From Ellagibacter isourolithinifaciens (GTDB taxonomy: Bacteria > Actinomycetota > Coriobacteriia > Coriobacteriales > Eggerthellaceae): a DNA stretch of 40,346 nt. The notes below the pieces were generated by a model that was given only the letters and a program-made list of their open reading frames with translations, was not told the origin of the DNA and did not search any database. This document shows, piece after piece, positions 7,838 through 15,900 of the stretch. The stretch's first letter is position 1, and each line of letters opens with the position of its first letter. Both the position numbers and the translations under genes were made by a program. Location of the stretch: positions 1 through 40,346 of the forward strand of contig NZ_WAJR01000021.1 of NCBI RefSeq assembly GCF_008831035.1, written 5' to 3'.

Positions 7838-8896
7838 GTGACCAATAATGATAAAAATGATGTTGTCGACTTGGCTCTCAACGCAGCTGTGGATTGGTAT
7901 GAAGGAAAGCGTAGCAAGAAGGGTAATGTCAACACAAATATTATGTGTGTTGGGCTTGCTGTGGCGGAGCTTCTAAAGAACAGCTTTCCCTTAACGGATA
8001 AGATTGTAAAATCCGAAAACGATAGCCAGGTTCGCGGGTTGAGCGGATCTATGGTGTCGCGTATCTTGAAAGATAACGGCGTGGAGCAGGAATTCACGTC
8101 TGAAGGTGGAAGAACGTCCCGAGGATCACTTCCTGCGGCGCAGGAGCTGGCGGGCATTCTTAATGGACTGTTTGCTGAAGGGCTGATGGAGAAAGACCGC
8201 ATCATGGTGGCCAAGGGGCTACAGAACTATTTCGTGCGGTGCATCCAAATAGACTACTTCGCTAAGCAGCGCATGAAGATAGATATAGACCCAAGTAAGC
8301 CCGTTTCAGCTATCGTTGCAGATATCTTGTGTGCAGCATATACTCGTCCTGATCAACCAACCGGAATTGTGGCACAGCATCTCGTGGGCGCAAAGCTGGA
8401 GCTGCGTTTTCCGAATCTGGATATCGGTCGCGACAAGGCCAACGCCGCAGATCAGCAGACGAATCGTCAGGGGGACTTCCAACTAGGCAGTACGGCATTC
8501 CATGTAACGGTGTCGCCGATGCAAAAGCTGGTAGCTCGGGCGCAGGAGAACATCCGGGAAGGCTACAGGCCAGTCATGCTTGTGCCATACGAAAAGGTTC
8601 AGTTTGCCACCGGCCTTTTTGAATCCGAGGGGTTAGACAGCCGTGTTGGCGTTCAAAGCATCGAATCGTTTGTTGGAACAAATATCGAAGAAATGGGCGA
8701 ATTTAGCTCAAGCAGTATACGTGAGTGCATTGCCCGTTTAGTCCGACGATACAACGAGCGCATCTATTATTGTGAAACCGACAAGTCACTTATGGTCGAA
8801 GAGCCTGAATGGATGATTGGAATCGTAGGAGAATGGGACGCTTCCAAAAGATGTTATGCTCTCATCTCCTCCAGCGAATGTGATGCTGGCGATTAG
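7838..8896 (+). CDS. DUF4928-like protein, putative type II restriction endonuclease
   Basis: The 352-residue soluble protein starts at a GTG, with GAGGGG about 10 bases upstream and only 4 bases after the methyltransferase stop. I recognise it as resembling DUF4928, a family found beside C5-methyltransferases. A central segment, AKLELRFP (185-192) followed by QGDFQLG (211-217) and FHVTVSP (221-227), has the acidic-strand then hydrophobic-strand pattern of a PD-(D/E)XK-like core, but the canonical lysine motif is not obvious. Restriction activity is therefore inferred from context and family. The base composition matches the methyltransferase, so both probably arrived together. Confidence 0.72.
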   Translation: MTNNDKNDVVDLALNAAVDWYEGKRSKKGNVNTNIMCVGLAVAELLKNSFPLTDKIVKSENDSQVRGLSGSMVSRILKDNGVEQEFTSEGGRTSRGSLPAAQELAGILNGLFAEGLMEKDRIMVAKGLQNYFVRCIQIDYFAKQRMKIDIDPSKPVSAIVADILCAAYTRPDQPTGIVAQHLVGAKLELRFPNLDIGRDKANAADQQTNRQGDFQLGSTAFHVTVSPMQKLVARAQENIREGYRPVMLVPYEKVQFATGLFESEGLDSRVGVQSIESFVGTNIEEMGEFSSSSIRECIARLVRRYNERIYYCETDKSLMVEEPEWMIGIVGEWDASKRCYALISSSECDAGD

Positions 8897-9170
8897 CAGA
8901 CCGTCCAAGGCATATTCTTTCGCGCGCTAGTATGGCTGCTCTTCATCAAGGATAAAGCTCAGCAAGGTTGGGGTTGCTGGTGATTATGATAGATATCGCT
9001 AGCAACTTTAGCCGATTTAGCCGTTGGCTGCGCCCAATGATTAAAGCAATCATGCAGACGGATACTCAGAAGATTCAAGCTGGCTATTGGCAACATGAAG
9101 AAAAATTCCTTTCGCCGTCTCATTTGACATTATTGCAGACTTTGCAACCCTTGATGTACCGCCAAGCCGC
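8897..9170. other. AT-rich spacer after the restriction-modification pair
   Basis: No gene can be supported here. An 86-residue open frame beginning at 8968 has no plausible ribosome binding site and runs into the direct repeat that follows. No clear terminator is visible after the 8896 stop. Confidence 0.4.
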
Positions 9171-9331
9171 TCATATCCCGCACACAAGCGAGAAATGCCA
9201 TGCATCGATTCCAATGCTAAACGCATGATGAAAACAGCACGAAAAGGCAGCGATTCCAACACTAACCGCATTACTCCGCGTCACCTGCGCAAATACGTGC
9301 ATTTGAGATTGAAATTAACCCATTGAAAGGG
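9171..9331. repeat. ~160-bp direct repeat, copy 1 (upstream of the IS30-like element)
   Basis: This block is repeated in the same orientation at 10924-11083, with about six differences including one small indel. Inside the block a unit of about 25 bases built around CGATTCCAA occurs twice, 45 bases apart. The reading frame through the block is conserved between copies, but no start codon with a ribosome binding site is present. Confidence 0.85.
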
Positions 9332-9363
9332 CTACCTTAATTCTTATCTGAAATGCTCGTTCT

Positions 9364-10887
9364 GTGCATTTAGTCTCGGAAAGAAGCGGTTCGCCTCCCG
9401 AATCCCATCGGATACCATCGTTCCAGCGGCATTCGGGCGAGGGGAGGTGGAGAGAATGCCGAGAAGCAAGAACGGGCAGCTCACCCAGGGGGACCGCATG
9501 GCGATCGAGCAGCAGCTCAAGGACTGCCGGCCGCTGCCGGAAATCGCCAGGGGGCTGGGCGTCGCGCCGTCGACCGTGGCCCGCGAGATAAAGCGCAACG
9601 GGGTGTCGTCGAGCCCGAGCTTCCTGTCCGTCGAGACGCGCAACATATGCCTGAGGCGAGAGGCGTGCTCGAAGAGGGACGTGTGCGGCAAGGGCTGCCT
9701 GATGCCGTGCCCGACGTGCCGGACGTCGATGTGCAACAAGGTCTGCCCGGATTTCCTTCCGGACCAGTGCCCGTGGCTCGCGAAGCCGCCGTTCGCGTGC
9801 AACGGCTGCAACAGGCGCTATGGGATGGGGTGCGGCTACGAATACCGGTTCTACGACGGCAGGATGGCCCACGAGCACGCGCAAAAGCGGAAAGTCGAGT
9901 CGAGGGAAGGCATCGACGTCACGCCCGAGGAGCTCGAGGCGATGCGGTCGATCGTCGGGCCGCTCATCAAGAAGGGGCAGAGCCCCGAGGTCATCTGGGC
10001 CACCCGCGCCGGCGAGCTGCCCGTGTCCCTGAGCACGTTCTACCGCTACGTCGAGATGGGGGTGTTCGGCGACATCATCGGGCTGGACTTGCCAAAGAAA
10101 GTGCGATTCAAGCCAAGGAGGAGACGCGCCGACGAGACCCCGGTTCCCAGGCATGACCTGGAGGGGCGCGCATACAAGGACTTCGAGGCCCTTCCGGATG
10201 ACAAAAGGATGGACGCCGTCGAAATGGATTGCATGGTAGGAAGGCGCGGCGAGGCCCGGGCAATCCTAACCCTGCTGTTCAGGCGATTCGGGTTCCAGCT
10301 CATGCTGTTCCTGCCGAAACACAACCAGGAGGAGGTAGGCAAGGCGCTCGACATGGTCGAGAGGCTGATCGGCCTCAGGGAATTCAAGAGGCTGTTCGGC
10401 GTCATTCTCACCGACAGGGGGTCGGAGTTCTTGGACTACGGCGCCATCGAGAAAAGCTGCACGTCGAGGGGCTCGCGCTGCCGCGTGTACTACTGCGATC
10501 CGATGAAGTCGGGCCAGAAAGGCGGCTGCGAGAAGAACCACGTCGAGCTGCGCAAGGTAATCCCCAAGGGCTCGTCGTTCGCCAAGCTGACCCCGGCGAA
10601 GCTGTCGGTGGTGTGCTCGCACGTGAACTCGTACGGGCGTCCGCAGTTCGGCGGCGCGTCGCCGCTGCAGCTGGCCTCCCAGGTCGTGCCGGCCGAGCTT
10701 CTGGACGGCCTGAGCATAGGGCTCGTGCCCGCCGAAGAAGTCATGATGAAGCCGGGGCTGATCGAGCTTTAAGAAACGGAAGAGCAGGAAACCCGAAGAG
10801 AAAACGGCCCGAATGCCATCGAAAACCGCATACCGAGGCAAAAACGAGCAACGGCCCCGCGCTCACGGCGTGCATTTAGTCTCGGAA
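9364..10887 (+). mobile_element. IS30-family insertion sequence (ends not resolved)
   Basis: The element is defined by its transposase gene and by a perfect 18-bp sequence, GTGCATTTAGTCTCGGAA, at 9364-9381 and again in the same orientation at 10870-10887. IS30 elements should have inverted ends; the only inverted match I find is 11 bp (GGCATTCGGGC at 9428-9438 and its complement at 10807-10817). The true termini therefore remain unsettled. GC content is much higher than in the DNA on both sides, so it is a separate insertion into the AT-rich island. Confidence 0.6.
9456..10772 (+). CDS. IS30-family transposase with a cysteine-rich insert
   Basis: The 438-residue product has an N-terminal helix-turn-helix (LPEIARGLGVAPSTVAREIK) followed by an insert with about twelve cysteines between residues 60 and 130, probably a zinc-binding domain. 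An RNase H-like DDE domain comes next: D258 in VEMDCMVG, D320 in ILTDRGSEF and E359 in GGCEKNHVELRK. All three catalytic residues are present and the frame is unbroken, so the enzyme may be active. The ATG at 9456 follows GGGGAGG at 9439-9445; a GTG at 9447 is too close to that site. A degraded relative lies at 39.6-40.1 kb on the opposite strand. Confidence 0.92.
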   Translation: MPRSKNGQLTQGDRMAIEQQLKDCRPLPEIARGLGVAPSTVAREIKRNGVSSSPSFLSVETRNICLRREACSKRDVCGKGCLMPCPTCRTSMCNKVCPDFLPDQCPWLAKPPFACNGCNRRYGMGCGYEYRFYDGRMAHEHAQKRKVESREGIDVTPEELEAMRSIVGPLIKKGQSPEVIWATRAGELPVSLSTFYRYVEMGVFGDIIGLDLPKKVRFKPRRRRADETPVPRHDLEGRAYKDFEALPDDKRMDAVEMDCMVGRRGEARAILTLLFRRFGFQLMLFLPKHNQEEVGKALDMVERLIGLREFKRLFGVILTDRGSEFLDYGAIEKSCTSRGSRCRVYYCDPMKSGQKGGCEKNHVELRKVIPKGSSFAKLTPAKLSVVCSHVNSYGRPQFGGASPLQLASQVVPAELLDGLSIGLVPAEEVMMKPGLIEL

Positions 10888-10923
10888 TCGCAAAATGAGG
10901 GGTCTATCTGGGCATGCGCATCT

Positions 10924-11083
10924 TCATATCCCGCACACAAGCGAGAAATGCCATGCATCGATTCCAATACTAAACGCATGATGAAAACAGCACGAAAAGG
11001 CATCGATTCCAACACTAACTGCATTACTCCGCGTCACCTGCGCAAATACGTGCATTTGAGATTGCAATTAACCCATCAAAGGG
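10924..11083. repeat. ~160-bp direct repeat, copy 2 (downstream of the IS30-like element)
   Basis: This is the second copy of the block at 9171-9331, in the same orientation and about 96 percent identical by eye. The flanks of the two copies differ, so the repeated segment is well delimited. The few bases between the IS and this copy (10888-10923) contain nothing recognisable. Beyond it, 11084-11217 is AT-rich and empty. Confidence 0.85.
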
Positions 11084-11217
11084 ACTATTGTCTTGATTGA
11101 CGATAGTTTACATAATCTCGATTATCACGAATTGTAAAATGCAGAAGGGGAATCCTGGCGGTTGATTGACAGGACAAAGTCAGCATTTCGCGTAGCCTGG
11201 ATTTTTGTTGCAGCTGG

Positions 11218-11275
11218 GGCCGCCTGGGCTTGCAGGTTGCGAATCGCTTTCCGCAACCTGCAAGCCCAGGCGGCC
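11218..11275. terminator. 24-bp perfect inverted repeat after the cysteine desulfidase gene
   Basis: Bases 11218-11241 and 11252-11275 are exact reverse complements, giving a 24-bp GC-rich stem with a 10-base loop. It lies 17 bp beyond the minus-strand stop at 11292. Neither side has a T-run, so it is not a textbook intrinsic terminator; it may still stop transcription or stabilise the mRNA 3' end. Confidence 0.55.
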
Positions 11276-11291
11276 TCGAACTATTAATCGG

Positions 11292-12572
11292 CTATTCGGA
11301 GTCGATCATGATGCGCAAGATCTCGCGATCGGTCTCCCTCATGCCCTCGCGGGCCATGCGGCTCACGTTGCGGATGGTCTCGTCGACGCCCATGGTGACG
11401 ATTCCATCGCCCGCGTAGAACTCGTTTCCATTCTTGAACAGGCGATACCCGAACACGCCCGACTCGATGGCCATTGCGATCTTGGCGGCGCAGGAAGGCT
11501 TCGCGCCGTCGCAGACCATGCCCGACACCGTTCCGAGTGAATTGACGATCGTGTGCTTGATTTCCTCCATGCGTCCACCGAGGAGATATGCGATGCCGCA
11601 TGCTGCGCCGGTGCCTGCGCTCACGGCTCCGCAGAACGCGGACAGGCATCCGATTCCCGATTTCTGATAGATGCTGATAAGGTCGGACACGGCGAGCGCG
11701 CGAAGCATCTTCTCGCGTGGGATGTCGAGCGCGCGGGCATACACCACGATGGGGACCGAGGCTGTGATGCCCTGGTTGCCGCTGCCCGATACGATGACGA
11801 CCGGCATGGGGCATCCACCCATGCGCGCGTCGCTGCCGGCTGCTGCTGCGGCCTTTGCCTGCGTGAGCAGGTCGTCGGGGTAGGCGTCGGACGCGTAAAG
11901 CTTGCCGACGCGCCCGCCCCAGTCGTTTTTGAGCCCCTCGCACGAGATAGCGTAGTTGTAATCAGCCTGGCGGCTGAGCATCTCTTCCACGTCGGCCAAA
12001 TCAACAGTGTCGGCGAATTCGAGGATGTCGGCAACGTTGAGGAGCTCGGTCAGCGCGTTTTCCCCATCGCTTGGGTCTTCGGTGCGCGTGTCCTGGAGAA
12101 TCTCGCCGTCGCGTTCGACGAGAACCACGTTCGTGTGGTTTTTCGCCATGACGACGCGCGCCGACCCGCCGTTGTCGCCAAACACGCGCACGTCGATGTA
12201 GAAAGGCTCGCTCGTGTCGGCAAATTCGACTCGGATTTCGTGTTCTTCCAGATAACGGGCCATGTAGGCGCGTCCGTCGTCGTTGAGCCCCGAGAGCACG
12301 TCGAGCCCCTTGTCGGCGTCGCCCGCGGCGATACCGGCCGCAACCGCGGTCTTCACGCCATGCTGGCCGCCCGTGTTCGGAACGGTGACGCTATGGACGT
12401 TCTTGATAATGTTCCCGCTGACGGAAATGGATATGCGCTCGGGCTCGCTGCCGAGCACCTGTGCCGCCTTCGCCGACGCAAAGGCGATGGCGATAGGCTC
12501 CGTGCAGCCTGTCGCGACGATGAGCTCGTCTTCGAGAATCTGCACATAAGCTTTGTAGGTTCTTTCGTTCAT
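11292..12572 (-). CDS. L-cysteine desulfidase family protein (UPF0597, CyuA/YhaM-like)
   Basis: The 426-residue protein belongs to the iron-sulfur L-cysteine desulfidase / serine dehydratase alpha-like family, which converts L-cysteine to pyruvate, ammonia and hydrogen sulfide. Supporting features are the N-terminal ATGCTEPIAIAFASAKAA, the central GSGNQGITASVP, and the C-terminal cysteine clusters LSAFCGAVSAGTGAACG and GMVCDGAKPSCAAKIA, which would hold the Fe-S cluster. The ATG at 12572 has AAGGA upstream. The frame remains open for another 300 bases upstream, but that part is low-complexity and overlaps another gene. The 147-residue gene ending 61 bp upstream is probably co-transcribed. The product is oxygen-sensitive in known members, consistent with an anaerobe. 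Confidence 0.9.
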   Translation of the reverse strand: MNERTYKAYVQILEDELIVATGCTEPIAIAFASAKAAQVLGSEPERISISVSGNIIKNVHSVTVPNTGGQHGVKTAVAAGIAAGDADKGLDVLSGLNDDGRAYMARYLEEHEIRVEFADTSEPFYIDVRVFGDNGGSARVVMAKNHTNVVLVERDGEILQDTRTEDPSDGENALTELLNVADILEFADTVDLADVEEMLSRQADYNYAISCEGLKNDWGGRVGKLYASDAYPDDLLTQAKAAAAAGSDARMGGCPMPVVIVSGSGNQGITASVPIVVYARALDIPREKMLRALAVSDLISIYQKSGIGCLSAFCGAVSAGTGAACGIAYLLGGRMEEIKHTIVNSLGTVSGMVCDGAKPSCAAKIAMAIESGVFGYRLFKNGNEFYAGDGIVTMGVDETIRNVSRMAREGMRETDREILRIMIDSE

Positions 12573-12633
12573 GACGGCTGTTTCCTTCTTGCTGCTCGCT
12601 TGTGTGGGCTTGTCCTTGGCGCGATGGGAAGGG

Positions 12634-13077
12634 TTAGCGCAGTCCTGCCTCGTGAACCACCTCGTAGATGAGCGAGAACAGCGATCGGTCGACATCGAGC
12701 GGAAGCGTGCAGCCAGGCCCGAAGATGAGCGCGCCGCCATCGTTTTGCGCGAGCGTGTCGTTCGTCGCGCCGAGTGCTCCGAGCTTGCCGGCGTCCTCGG
12801 CCGAGGTGATGGGGTGCGAATGGAAGACGCCGTCCCACTTCTGCGGGTTCGTGGAGAACTCATAGTCGGCGCCATATGCGACGGGCATATAGTTTCCGCA
12901 GGTCATAATCTTGATGAGGTCCCAATGTCCAGCGGTTGCCGTGTTGACGGTTTCAGCGTAGAAATCGTCGGCGACAGGGTCTGCCAAGGGGAAATGGAAC
13001 CATCCCACGATAGGGAGCTCTTCCCCGAGCTTCTTCGTCTCGACTTGCTGCTTGATCAGTTCGAATCCAGTTGGCAT
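12634..13077 (-). CDS. hypothetical protein, co-transcribed with cysteine desulfidase
   Basis: The 147-residue soluble protein carries no signal peptide and I do not assign it to a family. It has a compact, aromatic-rich N-terminal half (ELPIVGWFHFPLADPVADDF) and a central HSHP motif (GVFHSHPITSAEDAGKLG) that superficially recalls metal-binding histidines. The ATG at 13077 follows GGAAGGGG; an upstream in-frame ATG at 13128 lacks a site. It sits first in a two-gene minus-strand unit with the desulfidase, so a link to cysteine or sulfide handling is possible but unproven. Confidence 0.75.
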   Translation of the reverse strand: MPTGFELIKQQVETKKLGEELPIVGWFHFPLADPVADDFYAETVNTATAGHWDLIKIMTCGNYMPVAYGADYEFSTNPQKWDGVFHSHPITSAEDAGKLGALGATNDTLAQNDGGALIFGPGCTLPLDVDRSLFSLIYEVVHEAGLR

Positions 13078-13151
13078 CAATGCCCCTTCCCGCGATATCC
13101 TGAAAACCGATATGAATAACGGTCGCACCTTTCATCATATTTCATTTCCGC

Positions 13152-13181
13152 TTATAAAGCGACGGGTTTGGGATAATTCAA
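13152..13181 (-). promoter_or_regulatory. candidate promoter for the desulfidase unit
   Basis: On the minus strand TTGAAT (13176-13181) and TTATAA (13152-13157) are separated by 18 bases and lie about 75 bases upstream of the ATG at 13077. Confidence 0.4.
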
Positions 13182-13378
13182 TTGTCGGAAACAATGGGGG
13201 TTACCTTGGGGAAAGCGACTGCCCAGCTATCTTTGTGGTGGAGAGGCAGCGGCCGTGCGTCGGTTTGTCCTGCGGCGGCGTTGAGGTTGCAGGGCTCGCC
13301 ATCGCCCGTGGTGCGTTATTGGCGGAGGGGGGCGAAAGGATTGTGCCCGACTCCGCCTCGCCGACTGTCGCTGCATCG

Positions 13379-13407
13379 TGTTTGCGCTGCGCCTGGCTTG
13401 CTATAAT
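13379..13407 (+). promoter_or_regulatory. candidate promoter for the EamA transporter at 13454
   Basis: A perfect -10 hexamer TATAAT is at 13402-13407 with a weak -35 (TGTTTG) 17 bases upstream. It would give a 5' leader of about 40 bases before the ATG at 13454. Confidence 0.5.
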
Positions 13408-13453
13408 GCCGCAGACAAACGATTCACGATTGGTAAGGACCCTTTCGAAAACT

Positions 13454-14365
13454 ATGCAAGAAGCGATACTCTCCCTAAACGCGCGAGGCCGCGCCAAAGG
13501 CCATACCCTCGCCTTCCTCACCGTGTTCGTCTGGGGCATTACGTTCGTGTCGACAAAGGTGCTGCTCACCGTCGTGACTCCGATAGAAATCCTCTTTTTG
13601 CGATTCTCGCTGGGCTTTCTCGCGCTGTGCGTCATCCATCACCGCATAACTCCCTTCATGGGCGCGCGCGTCGAGGCGCTGTTCGCGCTGGCGGGTGCAA
13701 CGGGCGTGACGTTGTACTTCTTTATGGAGAACATCGCGCTCACCATGACGAGCGCCTCGAACGTCGGTGTGATCGTCGCCATCGCACCCCTGTTCATCGC
13801 GCTCATTGCCACGTTTGTCACGCGTGAGGAGCGCGTCGGCGTGAAGTTTTTCGCGGGCTTCGTGATGGCGATATCGGGCATCGCGCTCATCAGCTTCACG
13901 GGCGCTGCCGCAGGTGACGCGGGGCTTGCGGGTTGCCTGCTCGCCGTGCTTGCGGCGCTGGCCTGGGCAGTCTATTCCACTATCGGCAAGCGCATTGCGA
14001 AGCTGGGCCTCTCGACGGTTGCCACGACAAAGCGCACGTTTGCGTGGGGCCTTGTGTTCATGCTGCCGTTTTTGCCGGTGATGGGCTTTGGCCAGGGAGC
14101 CGAGGGCGCGGGTCTTGCGGGACTTCTCGATCCTGTCATGCTGGGCAATCTGCTGTTTTTGGGGCTGGTCGCATCCGCCACCTGCTATGTCATGTGGAAC
14201 AAGGCGGCGTCGATTGTCGGCGTCGTGAGCGTGAGCGCTTACCTTTACCTTACTCCCGTGGTGACAGTGGTCGCGTCCGTTATCGTGCTCGCCGAGCCTC
14301 TCACCTGGCAAATCGTGCTCGGTGTGGCGCTTACTGTGACGGGCCTCGTCTTGTCGGAGCGCTAG
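13454..14365 (+). CDS. EamA-domain drug/metabolite transporter
   Basis: The 303-residue protein has ten predicted membrane helices in two EamA repeats. The first repeat starts with HTLAFLTVFVWGITFVSTK, the usual opening of DMT exporters, and the second with CLLAVLAALAWAVYSTIGKR. EamA members export amino acids, cysteine pathway metabolites or other small molecules, but substrate cannot be assigned. The ATG at 13454 has AAGGA upstream and a good -10 hexamer further up; the frame is open earlier but that part is not membrane-like. It is divergent from the cysteine desulfidase unit, so export of a sulfur metabolite is conceivable, though this is speculation. Confidence 0.88.
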   Translation: MQEAILSLNARGRAKGHTLAFLTVFVWGITFVSTKVLLTVVTPIEILFLRFSLGFLALCVIHHRITPFMGARVEALFALAGATGVTLYFFMENIALTMTSASNVGVIVAIAPLFIALIATFVTREERVGVKFFAGFVMAISGIALISFTGAAAGDAGLAGCLLAVLAALAWAVYSTIGKRIAKLGLSTVATTKRTFAWGLVFMLPFLPVMGFGQGAEGAGLAGLLDPVMLGNLLFLGLVASATCYVMWNKAASIVGVVSVSAYLYLTPVVTVVASVIVLAEPLTWQIVLGVALTVTGLVLSER

Positions 14366-14380
14366 GGGGGCTCCTCCTCG

Positions 14381-14683
14381 CTATTCGAAGGGGTGCGACG
14401 TCAGGTGCCACCCGCCGCAGTATTCGCAGCGATAGATTTCAAGGCCGCGCGTCCCGCGATCCTCGCACCATTTGCGCGCTTCTTCGGCTTCGTCCCTGGT
14501 TGCGTAGCGATTTTTCTTCTCGCATGACTTCCAGCGCATCGCTGCATCATGATCGGCTTCTCGCTTTTGCTCGCGCCGCTTCTCGTTTGCGAATAGGCCG
14601 TCCAATCCCCCAAGGCCGTTTTCGAGCTGCGATTTGAAATCGGCCACTTCGCGTGCCCGCGCCGATCGTTTCTTACTTCCCAT
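14381..14683 (-). CDS. small zinc-ribbon-like hypothetical protein
   Basis: The 100-residue basic protein has an N-terminal half that is a charged helix. The C-terminal half has C-x-KKNRYATRDEAEEA followed by CEYCGGWHLTS, a pattern seen in small actinobacterial and phage proteins that probably bind one zinc ion with the earlier cysteine(s). The ATG at 14683 follows GGGGGA; an ATG 21 bases earlier is less well placed. It converges with the EamA transporter, 15 bp from its stop. Function unknown. Confidence 0.7.
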   Translation of the reverse strand: MGSKKRSARAREVADFKSQLENGLGGLDGLFANEKRREQKREADHDAAMRWKSCEKKNRYATRDEAEEARKWCEDRGTRGLEIYRCEYCGGWHLTSHPFE

Positions 14684-14764
14684 GATTATCCCCCGTGCCT
14701 GCATTCCCCGTCTGGCCTTCCATTATCGCATGCAACTCAAGTCGTGCTTGCGATATAAAGCATG

Positions 14765-14793
14765 CCGCCCGCGAGCTTCAAGTTCGCGGGCGG
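14765..14793 (-). terminator. hairpin after the 90-aa hypothetical gene
   Basis: Ten-base arms (14765-14774 and 14784-14793) are perfectly complementary, with a 9-base loop. On the minus strand the stem is followed shortly by a weak T-rich stretch (CTTTATA). It lies 28 bp past the stop of the gene ending at 14821 and probably separates it from the next minus-strand gene. Confidence 0.5.
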
Positions 14794-14820
14794 TATTCGG
14801 AAGCTTGCGGGTTTCAAATG

Positions 14821-15093
14821 CTATTCCCCAAGTTTGGACTTGAACTTCCAGTAGCCCAGTTCCTTCGCGATTTCGGTGCCTTCCTCATTGGCCTCACCGA
14901 GCCACACCTGGATGGTCTCAATGCGGATGGTCTCCTTGAAGCCGGTCGGATCGACCTCGACGCGCTCGTCGAAGAGGTTTCCGGGCGTGAGGAAGCGGGA
15001 CACGCGTGCGAGGGCATCGTTGAGGTTGTCGAACGTGTAGGTGTACACCGCATCCGTGCCATGGAATTCCTTGATGCGAACCATGTAAGTCAT
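14821..15093 (-). CDS. small conserved-looking hypothetical protein
   Basis: The 90-residue acidic protein appears to be a mixed alpha/beta fold, with AVYTYTFDNLNDALARVSRFL followed by an extended acidic part. There are no cysteines and no signal or membrane segment. AAAGGGG lies upstream of the ATG at 15093. It stands between the thiamine operon and the zinc-ribbon gene, followed by its own hairpin. I do not recognise the family. Confidence 0.68.
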   Translation of the reverse strand: MTYMVRIKEFHGTDAVYTYTFDNLNDALARVSRFLTPGNLFDERVEVDPTGFKETIRIETIQVWLGEANEEGTEIAKELGYWKFKSKLGE

Positions 15094-15195
15094 CGCGTGC
15101 CCCTTTCGTGCGCTGCGTTGCGCGTTGCTGCTGATTAGAAACCGACAGTATATCGGCTTCGCCCATTATACCCTTGCGGGCGCTTTGCGGCTGAC

Positions 15196-15900
15196 TCAGC
15201 TCGCCTTCGCTTCCCGCCATGCGCACACCAGCTCGCGCGCCGCCGCCTCTGGATCGCTCGCGCCGCAGACGGCGGACACGACGAAGAAGCCGTCGACGCC
15301 CGTTTGCGCCACGAGGGGGATGTCTGCCACCTTCACTCCCCCGCCGACCACGATGGGGACGGGGCTTGCGATGGCGAGTTCACGCAGGTCATCAATGCTT
15401 TTCGTGATGATGGTGCCATCGGCTGCGAGTCCGCAGTCGCGCTTGGTGGGCGTTTCGTGCAAAGGACCAACGCCCAGGTAGTCCACAAGGCTCATGTCCG
15501 CGGTCTTCACGTACTCAAGCATCTCGTCCGCGCGTGCGGAGAGACCCACGACCGCATCGGGGCCGAGGAGCTTGCGGCACGCTTCAACGGGAACGTCGGA
15601 CTGTCCGACGTGCACGCCGTCGACCTTTACGCCCGTCTCCCGCGCGGCGAATGCCACGTCGAGCCTGTCATCGATGAGCAGCGCGACTTTCTCGCTCGCG
15701 CCCGCGCGCTCGATGGCGCGTGCTGCCTCGTCGGTGCAGGCCATGAGCTCGCGCGCCGAGCACACCTTCGAGCGCACCTGCACGCAGGTGAACCCGGCCG
15801 CAAGCGCCGCCGAAATCACATCGCCCACGGGACGGCCGCACGTGTTCTCTGGGCCAATGACCAGGTAGGACGAAATATCGAGCGCATCTCTCATGCTCAT
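15196..15900 (-). CDS. thiE: thiamine-phosphate synthase
   Basis: The 234-residue TIM-barrel enzyme joins hydroxymethylpyrimidine pyrophosphate and thiazole phosphate to thiamine phosphate. Family landmarks are in order: QVRSK (41-45), LLIDDR (75-79) with the metal-binding aspartates, GVHVGQSD (95-102), GVGP (143-146) followed by TPTK (150-153), and GGG (186-188) near the phosphate site. GGAGG lies 7 bases before the ATG at 15900, which overlaps the stop of the preceding gene (ATGA), so translation is coupled. It is the last gene of the TPP-riboswitch operon thiM - MTH1187-type - thiE. Confidence 0.93.
   Translation of the reverse strand: MSMRDALDISSYLVIGPENTCGRPVGDVISAALAAGFTCVQVRSKVCSARELMACTDEAARAIERAGASEKVALLIDDRLDVAFAARETGVKVDGVHVGQSDVPVEACRKLLGPDAVVGLSARADEMLEYVKTADMSLVDYLGVGPLHETPTKRDCGLAADGTIITKSIDDLRELAIASPVPIVVGGGVKVADIPLVAQTGVDGFFVVSAVCGASDPEAAARELVCAWREAKAS

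Noticed and set aside
9171-9331. CRISPR-like appearance of the repeated CGATTCCAA units
   Set aside because: Only two internal units per block exist, the spacers are the same in both blocks, and no cas gene is present.
12572-12875. N-terminal extension of the cysteine desulfidase (about 100 residues)
   Set aside because: The extension is Arg/Ser/Thr-rich, overlaps the neighbouring gene and lacks a ribosome site, while the ATG at 12572 has one.
13475-14311. 278-residue minus-strand open frame opposite the EamA transporter
   Set aside because: It is an Arg/His-rich shadow of a GC-rich membrane protein gene, with no domain.
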